From assembly GCA_902582605.1 (NCBI GenBank), contig CACHSP010000004.1, positions 1 through 64,000 on the forward strand: a stretch of DNA of 64,000 nucleotides. Direction: 5' to 3'. A model generated the notes under the pieces. It saw only the letters and a list, made by a program, of their open reading frames with translations, did not search any database and had not been told where the DNA came from. This DNA comes from an uncultured Pelagibacteraceae bacterium. Lineage in GTDB: Bacteria; Pseudomonadota; Alphaproteobacteria; Pelagibacterales; Pelagibacteraceae. The position numbers were made by a program, and so were the translations under genes. Positions 26,011-35,015 of this stretch are shown piece after piece (the first letter of the stretch is position 1; each line of letters opens with the position of its first letter).

Positions 26011-26741
26011 TTTAGAAGTTCTTTAAGTTTATTTTTTAATTTATCTTTTTTTTTATTTATTTGCTGTTTTACTTTATCCTCTATCAATTTGGGATTATAA
26101 TTTTGCAATTCATTCAAAATATTATCATTCAAAACTTTTCCTTCTATCGTATTCGTTGCATCTCTGAAAATTTCCTTAAGGATATCCTTGTAGTTTTTAC
26201 TAGTATTAGCATTCCCAATATTTTTAAAATTCATATCATTTAAAGTAAAAGTTTTTTCAAAATTCATATCTGGAGAAAGCACTGCTAAAGAAATATTTTT
26301 TGCATCTAAATTTTCAATATTAAAATATTTATTTGAATGAGAATTTGATGTTTTATTACCCAAATCTTTTTGAAATGATCTTATATTATCCAAAATTTTA
26401 AGTCCGTCATAATTGAAATAATAATTCACTCTTATATCTTTTAATAAAATATTTCTGATTAAAATATTATTTGAAAAGATTGAAAAAGCATCAAGACGAA
26501 CCTTAATATTTTTTATATTTATTAGGTACCCAGCAAATTCTTTATTTGATAATTGAATTTCTTTTATATCTGCCTCGCCTTTAAAATAATTTATGTTTAA
26601 TTTTTCAATCGATACATTTCTGTTCAAGGAAGTTGATATATTCTTTTGTAAAACATTTTTTATTAGATTATCGCTTACAAACACAATAAAAAGGTAAGAA
26701 GAAATAATTAAAATTGTGATAAGTAATATTAATTTTTTCAT
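26007..26741 (-). CDS. membrane-anchored AsmA/DUF748-like protein
   Basis: N-terminal TM followed by VSIEKLNINYFKGEADIKEIQLSN; AsmA-like style, weak. Confidence 0.55.
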   Translation of the reverse strand: MKKLILLITILIISSYLFIVFVSDNLIKNVLQKNISTSLNRNVSIEKLNINYFKGEADIKEIQLSNKEFAGYLINIKNIKVRLDAFSIFSNNILIRNILLKDIRVNYYFNYDGLKILDNIRSFQKDLGNKTSNSHSNKYFNIENLDAKNISLAVLSPDMNFEKTFTLNDMNFKNIGNANTSKNYKDILKEIFRDATNTIEGKVLNDNILNELQNYNPKLIEDKVKQQINKKKDKLKNKLKELLN

Positions 26742-27506
26742 TTAACTTAAAAATAATTTTATATAATCAAATGAAAACAAAAAAATCAAATTACCAATGA
26801 TAATGAATGGACCGAAAGGTATTTGCGAAGAAAGATTTTTTTTATTTTTAATTAAATCTGGTACGGCACTTACAAGAGCAATAGCTGATGAAAAAAATAT
26901 TATAAAAGGGATAGATACCCAGCCAAACCAAAAACCAATAGCGGAAAGTAATTTTGCATCACCTAAACCCATTCCCTCCTTGTTTCTAAGTTTTTTATAA
27001 ACAAAAATTATTAACCAAATAATCGTATATCCAAAACATCCACCGATTAACGAGTCAATAAAATTTGGAAATAAATCTATATCAAGATTAGGATCAAAAG
27101 ATTTTAAAAAACCAATAGCCATTAAAGGGTATGTTAATTCATTTGGAATTATAAAATGTTTTAGATCTATAAAAAAAATTATAAGATAACAAATACTTAA
27201 GATAAAAAATAGAAGTGTTGTTAATGAAAAACCAAAAAAATAAAATGCCAACACAAAATTTAAACCAGAAATTAACTCTACTAGAAAATATTTAGAACTT
27301 ATTTTTGTAGAACAATTTCTGCATTGAGCTTTAAGAACTATAAAAGATAATAAAGGGATGTTGTCATACCACTTGATTAGTTTTTGACATTTAGGACAAT
27401 AGGAACGACCATAAATAACACTTTTATTATCTGGGATTCTATTAATGCATACATTGCTAAAACTCCCCCATATACTTCCAAAGATAAATACTATAATATA
27501 GAACAC
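26742..27506 (-). CDS. pilD: type IV prepilin peptidase (A24 family)
   Basis: GSFSNVCINRIP, CPKCQKLIKWYDNIPLLSFIVLKAQCRNC, FIDLKHFIIPNELTYP, EGMGLGDAKLLSAIGFWFGW. Confidence 0.95.
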   Translation of the reverse strand: MFYIIVFIFGSIWGSFSNVCINRIPDNKSVIYGRSYCPKCQKLIKWYDNIPLLSFIVLKAQCRNCSTKISSKYFLVELISGLNFVLAFYFFGFSLTTLLFFILSICYLIIFFIDLKHFIIPNELTYPLMAIGFLKSFDPNLDIDLFPNFIDSLIGGCFGYTIIWLIIFVYKKLRNKEGMGLGDAKLLSAIGFWFGWVSIPFIIFFSSAIALVSAVPDLIKNKKNLSSQIPFGPFIIIGNLIFLFSFDYIKLFLS

Positions 27507-27521
27507 AATTTATAGTTTAAT

Positions 27522-28955
27522 TTGAGAGGAAAGTTCTATGAGCCCATTAATGCAGTATTGGACAAATATAATTGCATCAGTCAGGTGCAAGTAGAAATTA
27601 GGCGCATGAATAATGATTTCCATCAATGTCAAAATTATCAAAATATTAATGAATATCAATTTATAAATAACATGTTTTTTGGGGCGAAAAAAAAGGAAAC
27701 AATTAAAATAGATGATACTAGCAGCAAAGATTTAGAGTTAGTGACTAAAATGAATCAAGAGTTTGCTAAGTCTCTTGATCTAAAAGAAACATTAAATAAT
27801 TCTTTAGAATTAATTATTAAAAGAATTAATGCACAAGCTGCAAATATATTCTTGATCGACGAAAAAAGTCAGTCATTCCAATGTATTGCCTCAAAACATC
27901 AAGCTTATCTTGAAGATTTTGAAATACCAATTACTCAAGGCGTGATGGGTAAAGCAGCAGTGATGAAAAAATGTATTAGAGTAGGTGATGTTCGTAAAGA
28001 CGTAAGAGAAATTGCTGAGTTTTATTTTGATTTAGATAATAAAACAAATTTTACAACATATTCAGTTTTATGTTCGCCTTTAATTGTTTCTGATGAATGT
28101 ATCGGTGTAATACATTGTTTAAATAAAAAAACAAATAATAAATTATTTGAAGAGAATGACAGAAAACTTTTAGAAACTTTGTCTGGACCAGCGGCATTAG
28201 CAATTAATAATGCTAAGATGGCAAAAGATTTGATTGATAAAAACAGAATGCAAAAAGAAATAGAGATAGTTGGTGAAATTCAAAAAACTTTGTTGTCTCA
28301 AAACCAAAAAGAAAATTTTCCAATAGCAGGTATTAACATTCCAGCAAAAGTTGTTTCAGGAGATTTTTATAACTTTGCCGAATTATCCGAGGGTGTTTAC
28401 GGTTTCGGTGTTGCAGATGTCTCAGGAAAAGGAATTAAATCTTCTTTATTAATGTCAAAGGCATCAAGTTTGTATAGATGTTTAAGTAAAACAAATTTTT
28501 CTGCTGCGGAGCTTTTAAATATTTTAAATTCTGAAATATGCGAAACAACATCAAGAGGAATGTTTGTAACAATGTTAATTGGAATTTATGATAGTAATAA
28601 AAAAGAATTGACCTTAGCTAATGCAGGCCATGAACCTCCATTAATTTATAATAATGACGGAAACTTTTCCAACTTTGAGGAAGCAGGACCTCCGCTAGGT
28701 ATTGCTCCTAAATTTAAGTTTAAAGAAACAAAAATTAATTTTTCAAATAGTTCAATGTATATTTTTACAGATGGTATCACTGAGATAAAAGATACAAAAG
28801 GAAATATGTTAGAGTCGGATGGTTTTAAAAATTACATTAAAAAGTATCAACAAACTCCAAATCACCAAAGATTAAATAAAATTGTCGAAGATATTATAAA
28901 GTCAGGTCGAATACAAAAAGATGATTTAACAATTGTAGTTGTTGATGGTTTGTAA
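27522..28955 (+). CDS. GAF-domain SpoIIE/PP2C-type serine phosphatase (true start may be ATG 27606 or 27672)
   Basis: GAF-like region (QAANIFLIDEKSQSFQCIASKH...SVLCSPLIVSDECIGVIHCLNK) then PP2C: VSGDFYNF, ADVSGKGIKSSLLMSKAS, NAGHEPPLIY, DDLTIVVVDG. Confidence 0.9.
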   Translation: MRGKFYEPINAVLDKYNCISQVQVEIRRMNNDFHQCQNYQNINEYQFINNMFFGAKKKETIKIDDTSSKDLELVTKMNQEFAKSLDLKETLNNSLELIIKRINAQAANIFLIDEKSQSFQCIASKHQAYLEDFEIPITQGVMGKAAVMKKCIRVGDVRKDVREIAEFYFDLDNKTNFTTYSVLCSPLIVSDECIGVIHCLNKKTNNKLFEENDRKLLETLSGPAALAINNAKMAKDLIDKNRMQKEIEIVGEIQKTLLSQNQKENFPIAGINIPAKVVSGDFYNFAELSEGVYGFGVADVSGKGIKSSLLMSKASSLYRCLSKTNFSAAELLNILNSEICETTSRGMFVTMLIGIYDSNKKELTLANAGHEPPLIYNNDGNFSNFEEAGPPLGIAPKFKFKETKINFSNSSMYIFTDGITEIKDTKGNMLESDGFKNYIKKYQQTPNHQRLNKIVEDIIKSGRIQKDDLTIVVVDGL

Positions 28956-28966
28956 TTTATTTTATA

Positions 28967-29269
28967 ATGATCTCATTAAGCAAAGTAATGATAGTTTTTG
29001 CAATCGTACTTACAACAATTATGTATTGGGCAACATCAAATGTTTGTAGGTATAATTTTACAATTGAGAGAAAAACAAAACAATTAAATATTATTGCTCA
29101 AGAGCTCAAACCCTCCCTTCCACTTGTAGAAATTTATTATTTTAAAGAGTTAAATTGTAATAGTGTAAACCTGGGATGGGATGTTGACAGAGTATTACGA
29201 AACCTAAACACTATTTCTGTTATGATTTATCAAGAACTTACAACTGACATAAGAGGAAATCCAAATTAA
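28967..29269 (+). CDS. hypothetical protein with N-terminal membrane anchor
   Basis: 100 aa ORF, 12 nt after the PP2C gene. Confidence 0.5.
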   Translation: MISLSKVMIVFAIVLTTIMYWATSNVCRYNFTIERKTKQLNIIAQELKPSLPLVEIYYFKELNCNSVNLGWDVDRVLRNLNTISVMIYQELTTDIRGNPN

Positions 29270-29469
29270 AAGGAAAAAATAATTTATTTTGGCTTTAAAA
29301 CACTTTAAGATCACTTCTTTTAAAAAAATTTGATTAATCTTATTAAAATTCTCCTCAAAAGTGAAAAATGAAATCAATTTTGAGTTGAAATATCAAATAA
29401 TTTTCATTTTTTTTTATAATTCTATTAATTTTAGATAATTTTAGATTAAAAAAAATTATAAATTATTTT

Positions 29470-29793
29470 CTCTAACACAAATTAATTAACTCTAACACAA
29501 AAAGTATTAAATTTTAAAAAATATTCATTTTTGTTGATATTATTGACTTTTTTAATCTTTAAAAAAATTATTTCACTCTAACACAATTAAAAAATACTCT
29601 AACACAATTAAATTTTTGTCTTTGTGTTAGAGAATTATAAATTAACATTTAAAGATGATAAAATAACTTTTTTAAAAAAAATACCTATTTTACTCACTTT
29701 TTTTTTATTATCGCCCATTTTGAACATAATATTTATTTTTGTGTTAGACTAAATGACAATTTTGTGTTAGAGATTCCTTTAATTGTGTTAGAG
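29470..29793. repeat. Array of eight CTCTAACACAA motifs, four direct then four inverted
   Basis: Read directly: + strand at 29470, 29490, 29576, 29597; reverse complement TTGTGTTAGAG at 29622, 29739 (ends AC instead of AG), 29762, 29783. Confidence 0.93.
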
Positions 29794-29813
29794 AAAAAAT
29801 TTTATAACTTATT

Positions 29814-32276
29814 ATGAGTGATCAAGAAGACGATAAAAAAAATATAAATGATGATTCAACTGACAAGGAGTCAGAGAATCAATCAAAAGTTGAAGAAACT
29901 AATCAACCTCAGAGTGAAAATTTACCATCTGATGAGGTACCAGTGGTTGAAAATCAAAATAATGATCAAAATAATGATCAACCGCAAGTTTTCGAAGCTT
30001 CTAACGAAAAAAAAGATGAGAATGAGGATCCAGTCTCTCTAAATAATGAAAAAGAAACTCAAGAGGTCAACGAAAATCAAAATTCTGATACTTTAACTGA
30101 AAAAAAAGATGAAGATGCTGGCTCTGGTCATCAAGTTATACATAAAAAAGATGGGCGATTACATATTTATGTTAGGCAAGATAAATATAAGGGTGAATTA
30201 AAGTCAAAAAATTGGGTTGGAAGACTTTATATCGATGGAAAACAAAAAATTTCATCATCTGGTACGACAAATTTAGATGAGGCAATCCCAATTTTAGAAA
30301 AATGGTTTGATGATGTCCAAGAAGAAAGTGAAAGATTAAAAAATCAAATCAATAATGAAAATCAAAATATAGCTGATCAAAAAACTTCCTTGAGCGAAGA
30401 TAAACAAAAATTGCAAGACACATTAGGAGGATTGGAAAAAATTGAAACATCATTAGACAATACTGAAAACAAATCTCAAGAACAAAGTGCACCAGCTGCA
30501 TCTACTGAAAATGCTGAACCAAGCAAACAAGAGCAACTAAAGGACAAAATTTCAAATATTTTTGGAAAATTAAAAGATATCAAATTAAAAAAGCCCTCTA
30601 TTGGAAACAACTTAAAAAAATCTTCTTTTAATAATGCAAAAGTTGGAAATTTAAAATCAAAATTTGAAAGTTTTTTCAAATCCAAACTTGGAAAATCAAG
30701 CGTACAAGGTGAAGAAATATTGGGAGTAGAACTTGCTAATAAAGAAATAAGATTAGTTCAAGTGTCGAGCAATAAAGCTAATCAATGGGTGTTAGATAAA
30801 CTCTATATCCATCCAGTTGAAGTAAGTGACGATAGTACTCCTATAGAAAATGCTGATAAATTCTCAGAGGAATTAAAATTAGCTATTCAAAAATATAAAA
30901 TATCATCACCAAATGTTGCAATATCAATACCTGTAACTAGTGCTATCATTAGAGTTGTAACAGCACCTTTAATGAATGATGAGGAGTTAGGGAAGGCAAT
31001 TGAAACAAATTCCTTATGGGAAAATTTAGTGCAACTAACAGATAACCTAGAAGATTATTCTATTTTTCATCAAGTTATCAATAGGAATCAAAAAGATAAC
31101 ACCATGGATATTTTATTTGTTGCTTCTAAATTGACTGATATCAATAGTTATACTTCGATAATAAAAAATGCAGGCTTAAACCCAGTCATTATTGATGTAA
31201 AATGTTTTGCTTTAAAGTCAGCTGTAGATCAATCTAATCAATTAACAAATAGACCAGAAGACGCTAATTTAACTGCTGTTTTAGAGTTTGGTTTAGATGA
31301 AAATTATTTGATGATCCTTTATGATAATAATCCAATCATAACAGATATCTTTATAAGAGGACAAGATAGAAAAATTTTACAAGAATCACAGGATGCGGAA
31401 GAAAAAGAGGGATTGGTTAGAAGATACGTTACTCAAGTAAAACAAGCTATTCAAGATTTTGAAACCAAGTATGAAAAAAGAATAAGAAATATCAAAGTTG
31501 TATCCGATATTGAGAGTGTTGAGGATTACCTTGCAAGCTTTAGAAAAAGTTTAATGAATGTTGGGTTCAATACCTTTGATCCAACTGAGGGTTTAAAAAT
31601 TCCAACTCAAAATCAACAAATTTTAGATAACAAAGTTAATAAATCATATTTGTCCACTTCTATTGGACTAGCATTTAGAAAACTAGATGTATTTGGTTAT
31701 TATAAATTTGTAACTGCTGTAAAAAATATCAATTTGTTGCCCGACAGATCAAATGTAATGAAACAAAAAAAGATGAAAGCAATTTCAGGATTTGCTTTTA
31801 AAGGAGTTTCAGCGGCTGTAGCTGCAGTATACTTACTATTATTTGGCTTATCTTTTTGGAATATTTTTTCTTACAATGCAAAATTAGAAGAATATGACAA
31901 AGTTTTAGCAGAACATTCTAAAATAGTAACACAAAAAAAAATAGTAAGTAAAGAACTTGGTATAATCAATACATCTTTAAAATTAAGTAAATCACTTTCT
32001 TCTAACAAAGAATTAACTTACAGAATTTTAGCTCAAGTAGCATCAAGTGTCCCGAATAGAGTAAGGTTTGATAAAGTAGAGTTTAAAGGAACAAGAAATT
32101 TGACTATACAAGGGGTGGCAGCGAGCGATCAGGATATATTAAAGTTTATCGACAATCTAAGTAAACAAAAATTAGTTGAACAAGCATCGTTGTCTTCTAT
32201 GCGACTGCCAAGTAGTCAGGCAGGAACTGCAACAATGAAAGGTTTTAGAGTATTTGTAAAAATTAAAAGAGGTTAG
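29814..32276 (+). CDS. PilM-PilN fusion protein with acidic N-terminal region and an extra small N-terminal domain
   Basis: PilM-like actin fold (EEILGVELANKEIRLVQVSSNKANQWVLDKL), then PilN-like segment (NINLLPDRSN...TM...ILAQVASSVPNRVRFDKVEFKG); followed by pilO-P-Q-B-C. Confidence 0.85.
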   Translation: MSDQEDDKKNINDDSTDKESENQSKVEETNQPQSENLPSDEVPVVENQNNDQNNDQPQVFEASNEKKDENEDPVSLNNEKETQEVNENQNSDTLTEKKDEDAGSGHQVIHKKDGRLHIYVRQDKYKGELKSKNWVGRLYIDGKQKISSSGTTNLDEAIPILEKWFDDVQEESERLKNQINNENQNIADQKTSLSEDKQKLQDTLGGLEKIETSLDNTENKSQEQSAPAASTENAEPSKQEQLKDKISNIFGKLKDIKLKKPSIGNNLKKSSFNNAKVGNLKSKFESFFKSKLGKSSVQGEEILGVELANKEIRLVQVSSNKANQWVLDKLYIHPVEVSDDSTPIENADKFSEELKLAIQKYKISSPNVAISIPVTSAIIRVVTAPLMNDEELGKAIETNSLWENLVQLTDNLEDYSIFHQVINRNQKDNTMDILFVASKLTDINSYTSIIKNAGLNPVIIDVKCFALKSAVDQSNQLTNRPEDANLTAVLEFGLDENYLMILYDNNPIITDIFIRGQDRKILQESQDAEEKEGLVRRYVTQVKQAIQDFETKYEKRIRNIKVVSDIESVEDYLASFRKSLMNVGFNTFDPTEGLKIPTQNQQILDNKVNKSYLSTSIGLAFRKLDVFGYYKFVTAVKNINLLPDRSNVMKQKKMKAISGFAFKGVSAAVAAVYLLLFGLSFWNIFSYNAKLEEYDKVLAEHSKIVTQKKIVSKELGIINTSLKLSKSLSSNKELTYRILAQVASSVPNRVRFDKVEFKGTRNLTIQGVAASDQDILKFIDNLSKQKLVEQASLSSMRLPSSQAGTATMKGFRVFVKIKRG

Positions 32277-32278
32277 TT

Positions 32279-32968
32279 ATGGCGCTAGATATGAATATAG
32301 ACTTAAAAAATTTGAACATGTCTGATTTAAAAGACAAAATTTTAAAGTTAGCAGACAAAAAAACTCTAATAAAGATTGGTATTATTTCTGGTGCAATTAT
32401 ATTTTTTCTAATTATTTACTATGCAATTCTAAGTCCGATGGTGGAAACTAGAAAAGTTAAATTAGATGACATGAATTTGAAAAAAGAAGAAACCATACAA
32501 TTCACAAATGATGTTAGCTCGATGAAGAAAAAAATTAAAAAACTTAAACCTGAATATGAGAAATATTCGAGCCTTTTTCACTCAAAAGCTGAAGTTGAGG
32601 GTCTTTATCAGACACTAAGTATTTTTGCAGGACAAAATGATTTGGTAATTTCAAAAATTGAAAAAAAACAAATTAAAAAGGTTCTTAAAGCAGAAGCTTT
32701 GGCAAAAGCGGATGGAAAATCTGCAGGCAAATCTAATAAGAAAGATGCTAAAAATATAAAGAATATTGCCTATTATTTAATACCAGTTGACTTTGAAATT
32801 GACGGCAATTTTATTGGATATATCAAATTTAAAAGAGCTCTTTCCTTATCTAACAAGATGTTAAACTTTGACAAAGAGTCCATACAAGTGGTACAAGGAG
32901 ATTCAACTGGAGCGATAAAAGTTAGAGGAACATTAACAATAGTGGGGTTACCAGATGAATTTTTTTAA
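32279..32968 (+). CDS. pilO: type IV pilus inner-membrane alignment protein PilO
   Basis: Single N-terminal TM, coiled coil, PilO-like C-terminal ferredoxin-like region; between PilN and PilP. Confidence 0.82.
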   Translation: MALDMNIDLKNLNMSDLKDKILKLADKKTLIKIGIISGAIIFFLIIYYAILSPMVETRKVKLDDMNLKKEETIQFTNDVSSMKKKIKKLKPEYEKYSSLFHSKAEVEGLYQTLSIFAGQNDLVISKIEKKQIKKVLKAEALAKADGKSAGKSNKKDAKNIKNIAYYLIPVDFEIDGNFIGYIKFKRALSLSNKMLNFDKESIQVVQGDSTGAIKVRGTLTIVGLPDEFF

Positions 32969-33461
32969 AGTAATTTTTATTTCCTTACTCTTTATATATG
33001 TGTCAAATGTTTCAATGGCTGATAGTCATGATAATGAGCAAAATATAATTGAAAAAGCTAAAGAGATTAATCAAAAAGTTAAGGAAAATCAGGCAAATAC
33101 ACAAGCAAATATTAGCTCTGAAATAAATAATGAGGAACCACTTCCATTAAATGATCCTTTTGTAGGTGATAGTTCTTTATCAGGGGGCAACACTATGTCA
33201 CTCGGCGACCCGCAAGAAGCACAAAATGAAATGAGTTTATATAAGTTTAAGTTAGTTGGAGTAATGTCAGCTGAGCAAAATCAAGGATTTGTTTCATTAA
33301 TCAATGCGGCTGGAGATATTATTACAATTAGAATGTTTGAAGAATTAAGTCCAGGTGTAAAATTAGTTGCAGTTAATAATAAAGAGGCTGTATTTGAAAA
33401 GAATAGCGAGTCATTATTAGTAATAAATTTTAAAAATCAAATTTCTGAAAGAAGCTTTTAA
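32955..33461 (+). CDS. pilP: PilP-like pilus assembly protein
   Basis: Secreted N-terminus, DPF motif (LPLNDPFVGD), YKFKLVGVMSAEQNQGFVSLINAAG; between pilO and pilQ. Confidence 0.8.
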   Translation: MNFFKVIFISLLFIYVSNVSMADSHDNEQNIIEKAKEINQKVKENQANTQANISSEINNEEPLPLNDPFVGDSSLSGGNTMSLGDPQEAQNEMSLYKFKLVGVMSAEQNQGFVSLINAAGDIITIRMFEELSPGVKLVAVNNKEAVFEKNSESLLVINFKNQISERSF

Positions 33462-33464
33462 TTT

Positions 33465-35015
33465 ATGAAATTTAAAAATAAAATATCTTTAATTTTTATT
33501 CCTTTACTATTTTTAATGTTGACTGGCTGTGCTGAAAAAATGGCTAAGAAGACTTTTAAGCATAATACTCCACTTATTAAAACAGATGTTAAGCAGCTTG
33601 GGAAAAAAGAGTTAGAAAAAAGTGCTGAAATGGGACCAATTCCAATTGAGGGAGATGTTGTAAAACTTAAAAAAAGAAAACAATTATCATCTGTTAAAGA
33701 AAGAAACTATCTATTAATTTCTGAGGAATTTGAAAATTTAAAACAAAATGTTTCATTTAAATTTCAAAATCTAGATTATAAAGAAGCAATGGCTTTAATG
33801 GCTGAAGTAGGTGAGATAAATATTTTAGTTGGTGAAGAAGTTGCCGGTGCAATAACTGCTGAACTAGACAATGTTCCATGGGATAAAGCATTTAATGCAC
33901 TATTGGATTTAAAAAGTTATGCAGCAGATATTGATGTTGCAAGTAATATTATTAGAGTGTCAACTCCATCAAATTTAACTTCTCAAGAAAGCTATAAATC
34001 AGCTAGAGCATCAGCCGTTAAAAAGAAAGTAGAATTAGAAGACTCAGTTGAACCTATCATCTCAGAAATTTTTAGATTGTATTATATTTCGCCTGCAGAG
34101 GCTAAAGCTACAATTACAGAACTTTTTACTACAGTAGGAACTGGTTCAAGTTTTATGCCTATACAAGTTACCGAGGAAAAAACTACAAGATCAATAATAG
34201 TCAGAGGTAAGGAAAAAGACTTAGATATTGTTGACAAAGTTATAAGAGAAATTGATAAAAGAACTAAACAAGTCTTGATCGAAGCTTTCATTGTAGAGGC
34301 AACATCGACTTTTGAACAAGCATTAGGAAAAAAGATGGGTGCTGCATATACAAGAAATAGAGAAAGAATTGGTGGTACGATTGGCGGAAGTTCAGTTGGT
34401 GCAGCTAGCGGACCTGGAGCTGAAATATCTGATAGCACTGGTGCATTTTCTAGTTCTGGAGGAACAGATAATCTTTTTAGTTTTGGTACTGCTGGTGCAA
34501 CAAGTGGTATTGGTATTTTGAGAAGAACTGGCTCAGCAGTTCTAAAGTTAGAGTTAGATGCTCTCGAGTCTCAGGGATTAGGAAAAACTGTTTCTAATCC
34601 AAAATTATTTACTTTAGATAACCAAACAGCAAGTATTAAACAAGGTGAGCAAATTCCTGTCTCTGGAGGTGATGGAGCTGATACTTTTGCTGATGCTGCG
34701 TTGAAACTTACTGTAACACCAAATATAATTGGTGATGGAAATGTAATGTTAACAATAGTGGTTAATAATGATACACCTAACAGATCGACACCTGGCACAC
34801 CTGGAATAAATACAATGGAAATAAATACTAAATTGCTTGTAGCGGATGGAGACATTGTAGTTATTGGTGGTATCAAGAAAAATAATGTGGCTAGTAGTAA
34901 GCGGGGTGTTCCAGGTGCGAGCAAAGTACCTGTGGTTGGAAGTTTATTAAAAGGAACATCAAAAGCTGATACAATGAATGAGCTATTAGTATTTATAGCT
35001 CCAAGGATTTTGTAA
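33465..35015 (+). CDS. pilQ: type IV pilus secretin PilQ (probable lipoprotein)
   Basis: Lipobox LMLTGC; STN-like and secretin signature QVLIEAFIVEATSTFEQALG, VSNPKLFTLDNQTASIKQGEQIPV, VVIGGIKKNN. Confidence 0.93.
   Translation: MKFKNKISLIFIPLLFLMLTGCAEKMAKKTFKHNTPLIKTDVKQLGKKELEKSAEMGPIPIEGDVVKLKKRKQLSSVKERNYLLISEEFENLKQNVSFKFQNLDYKEAMALMAEVGEINILVGEEVAGAITAELDNVPWDKAFNALLDLKSYAADIDVASNIIRVSTPSNLTSQESYKSARASAVKKKVELEDSVEPIISEIFRLYYISPAEAKATITELFTTVGTGSSFMPIQVTEEKTTRSIIVRGKEKDLDIVDKVIREIDKRTKQVLIEAFIVEATSTFEQALGKKMGAAYTRNRERIGGTIGGSSVGAASGPGAEISDSTGAFSSSGGTDNLFSFGTAGATSGIGILRRTGSAVLKLELDALESQGLGKTVSNPKLFTLDNQTASIKQGEQIPVSGGDGADTFADAALKLTVTPNIIGDGNVMLTIVVNNDTPNRSTPGTPGINTMEINTKLLVADGDIVVIGGIKKNNVASSKRGVPGASKVPVVGSLLKGTSKADTMNELLVFIAPRIL

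Noticed and set aside
29470-29793. CRISPR array
   Set aside because: Repeats are only 11 bp, change orientation midway and have very short or irregular gaps; no cas genes nearby.
34082-34924. Overlapping ORFs inside pilQ on both strands
   Set aside because: Secretin frame is clearly the coding one; the others are shadows.
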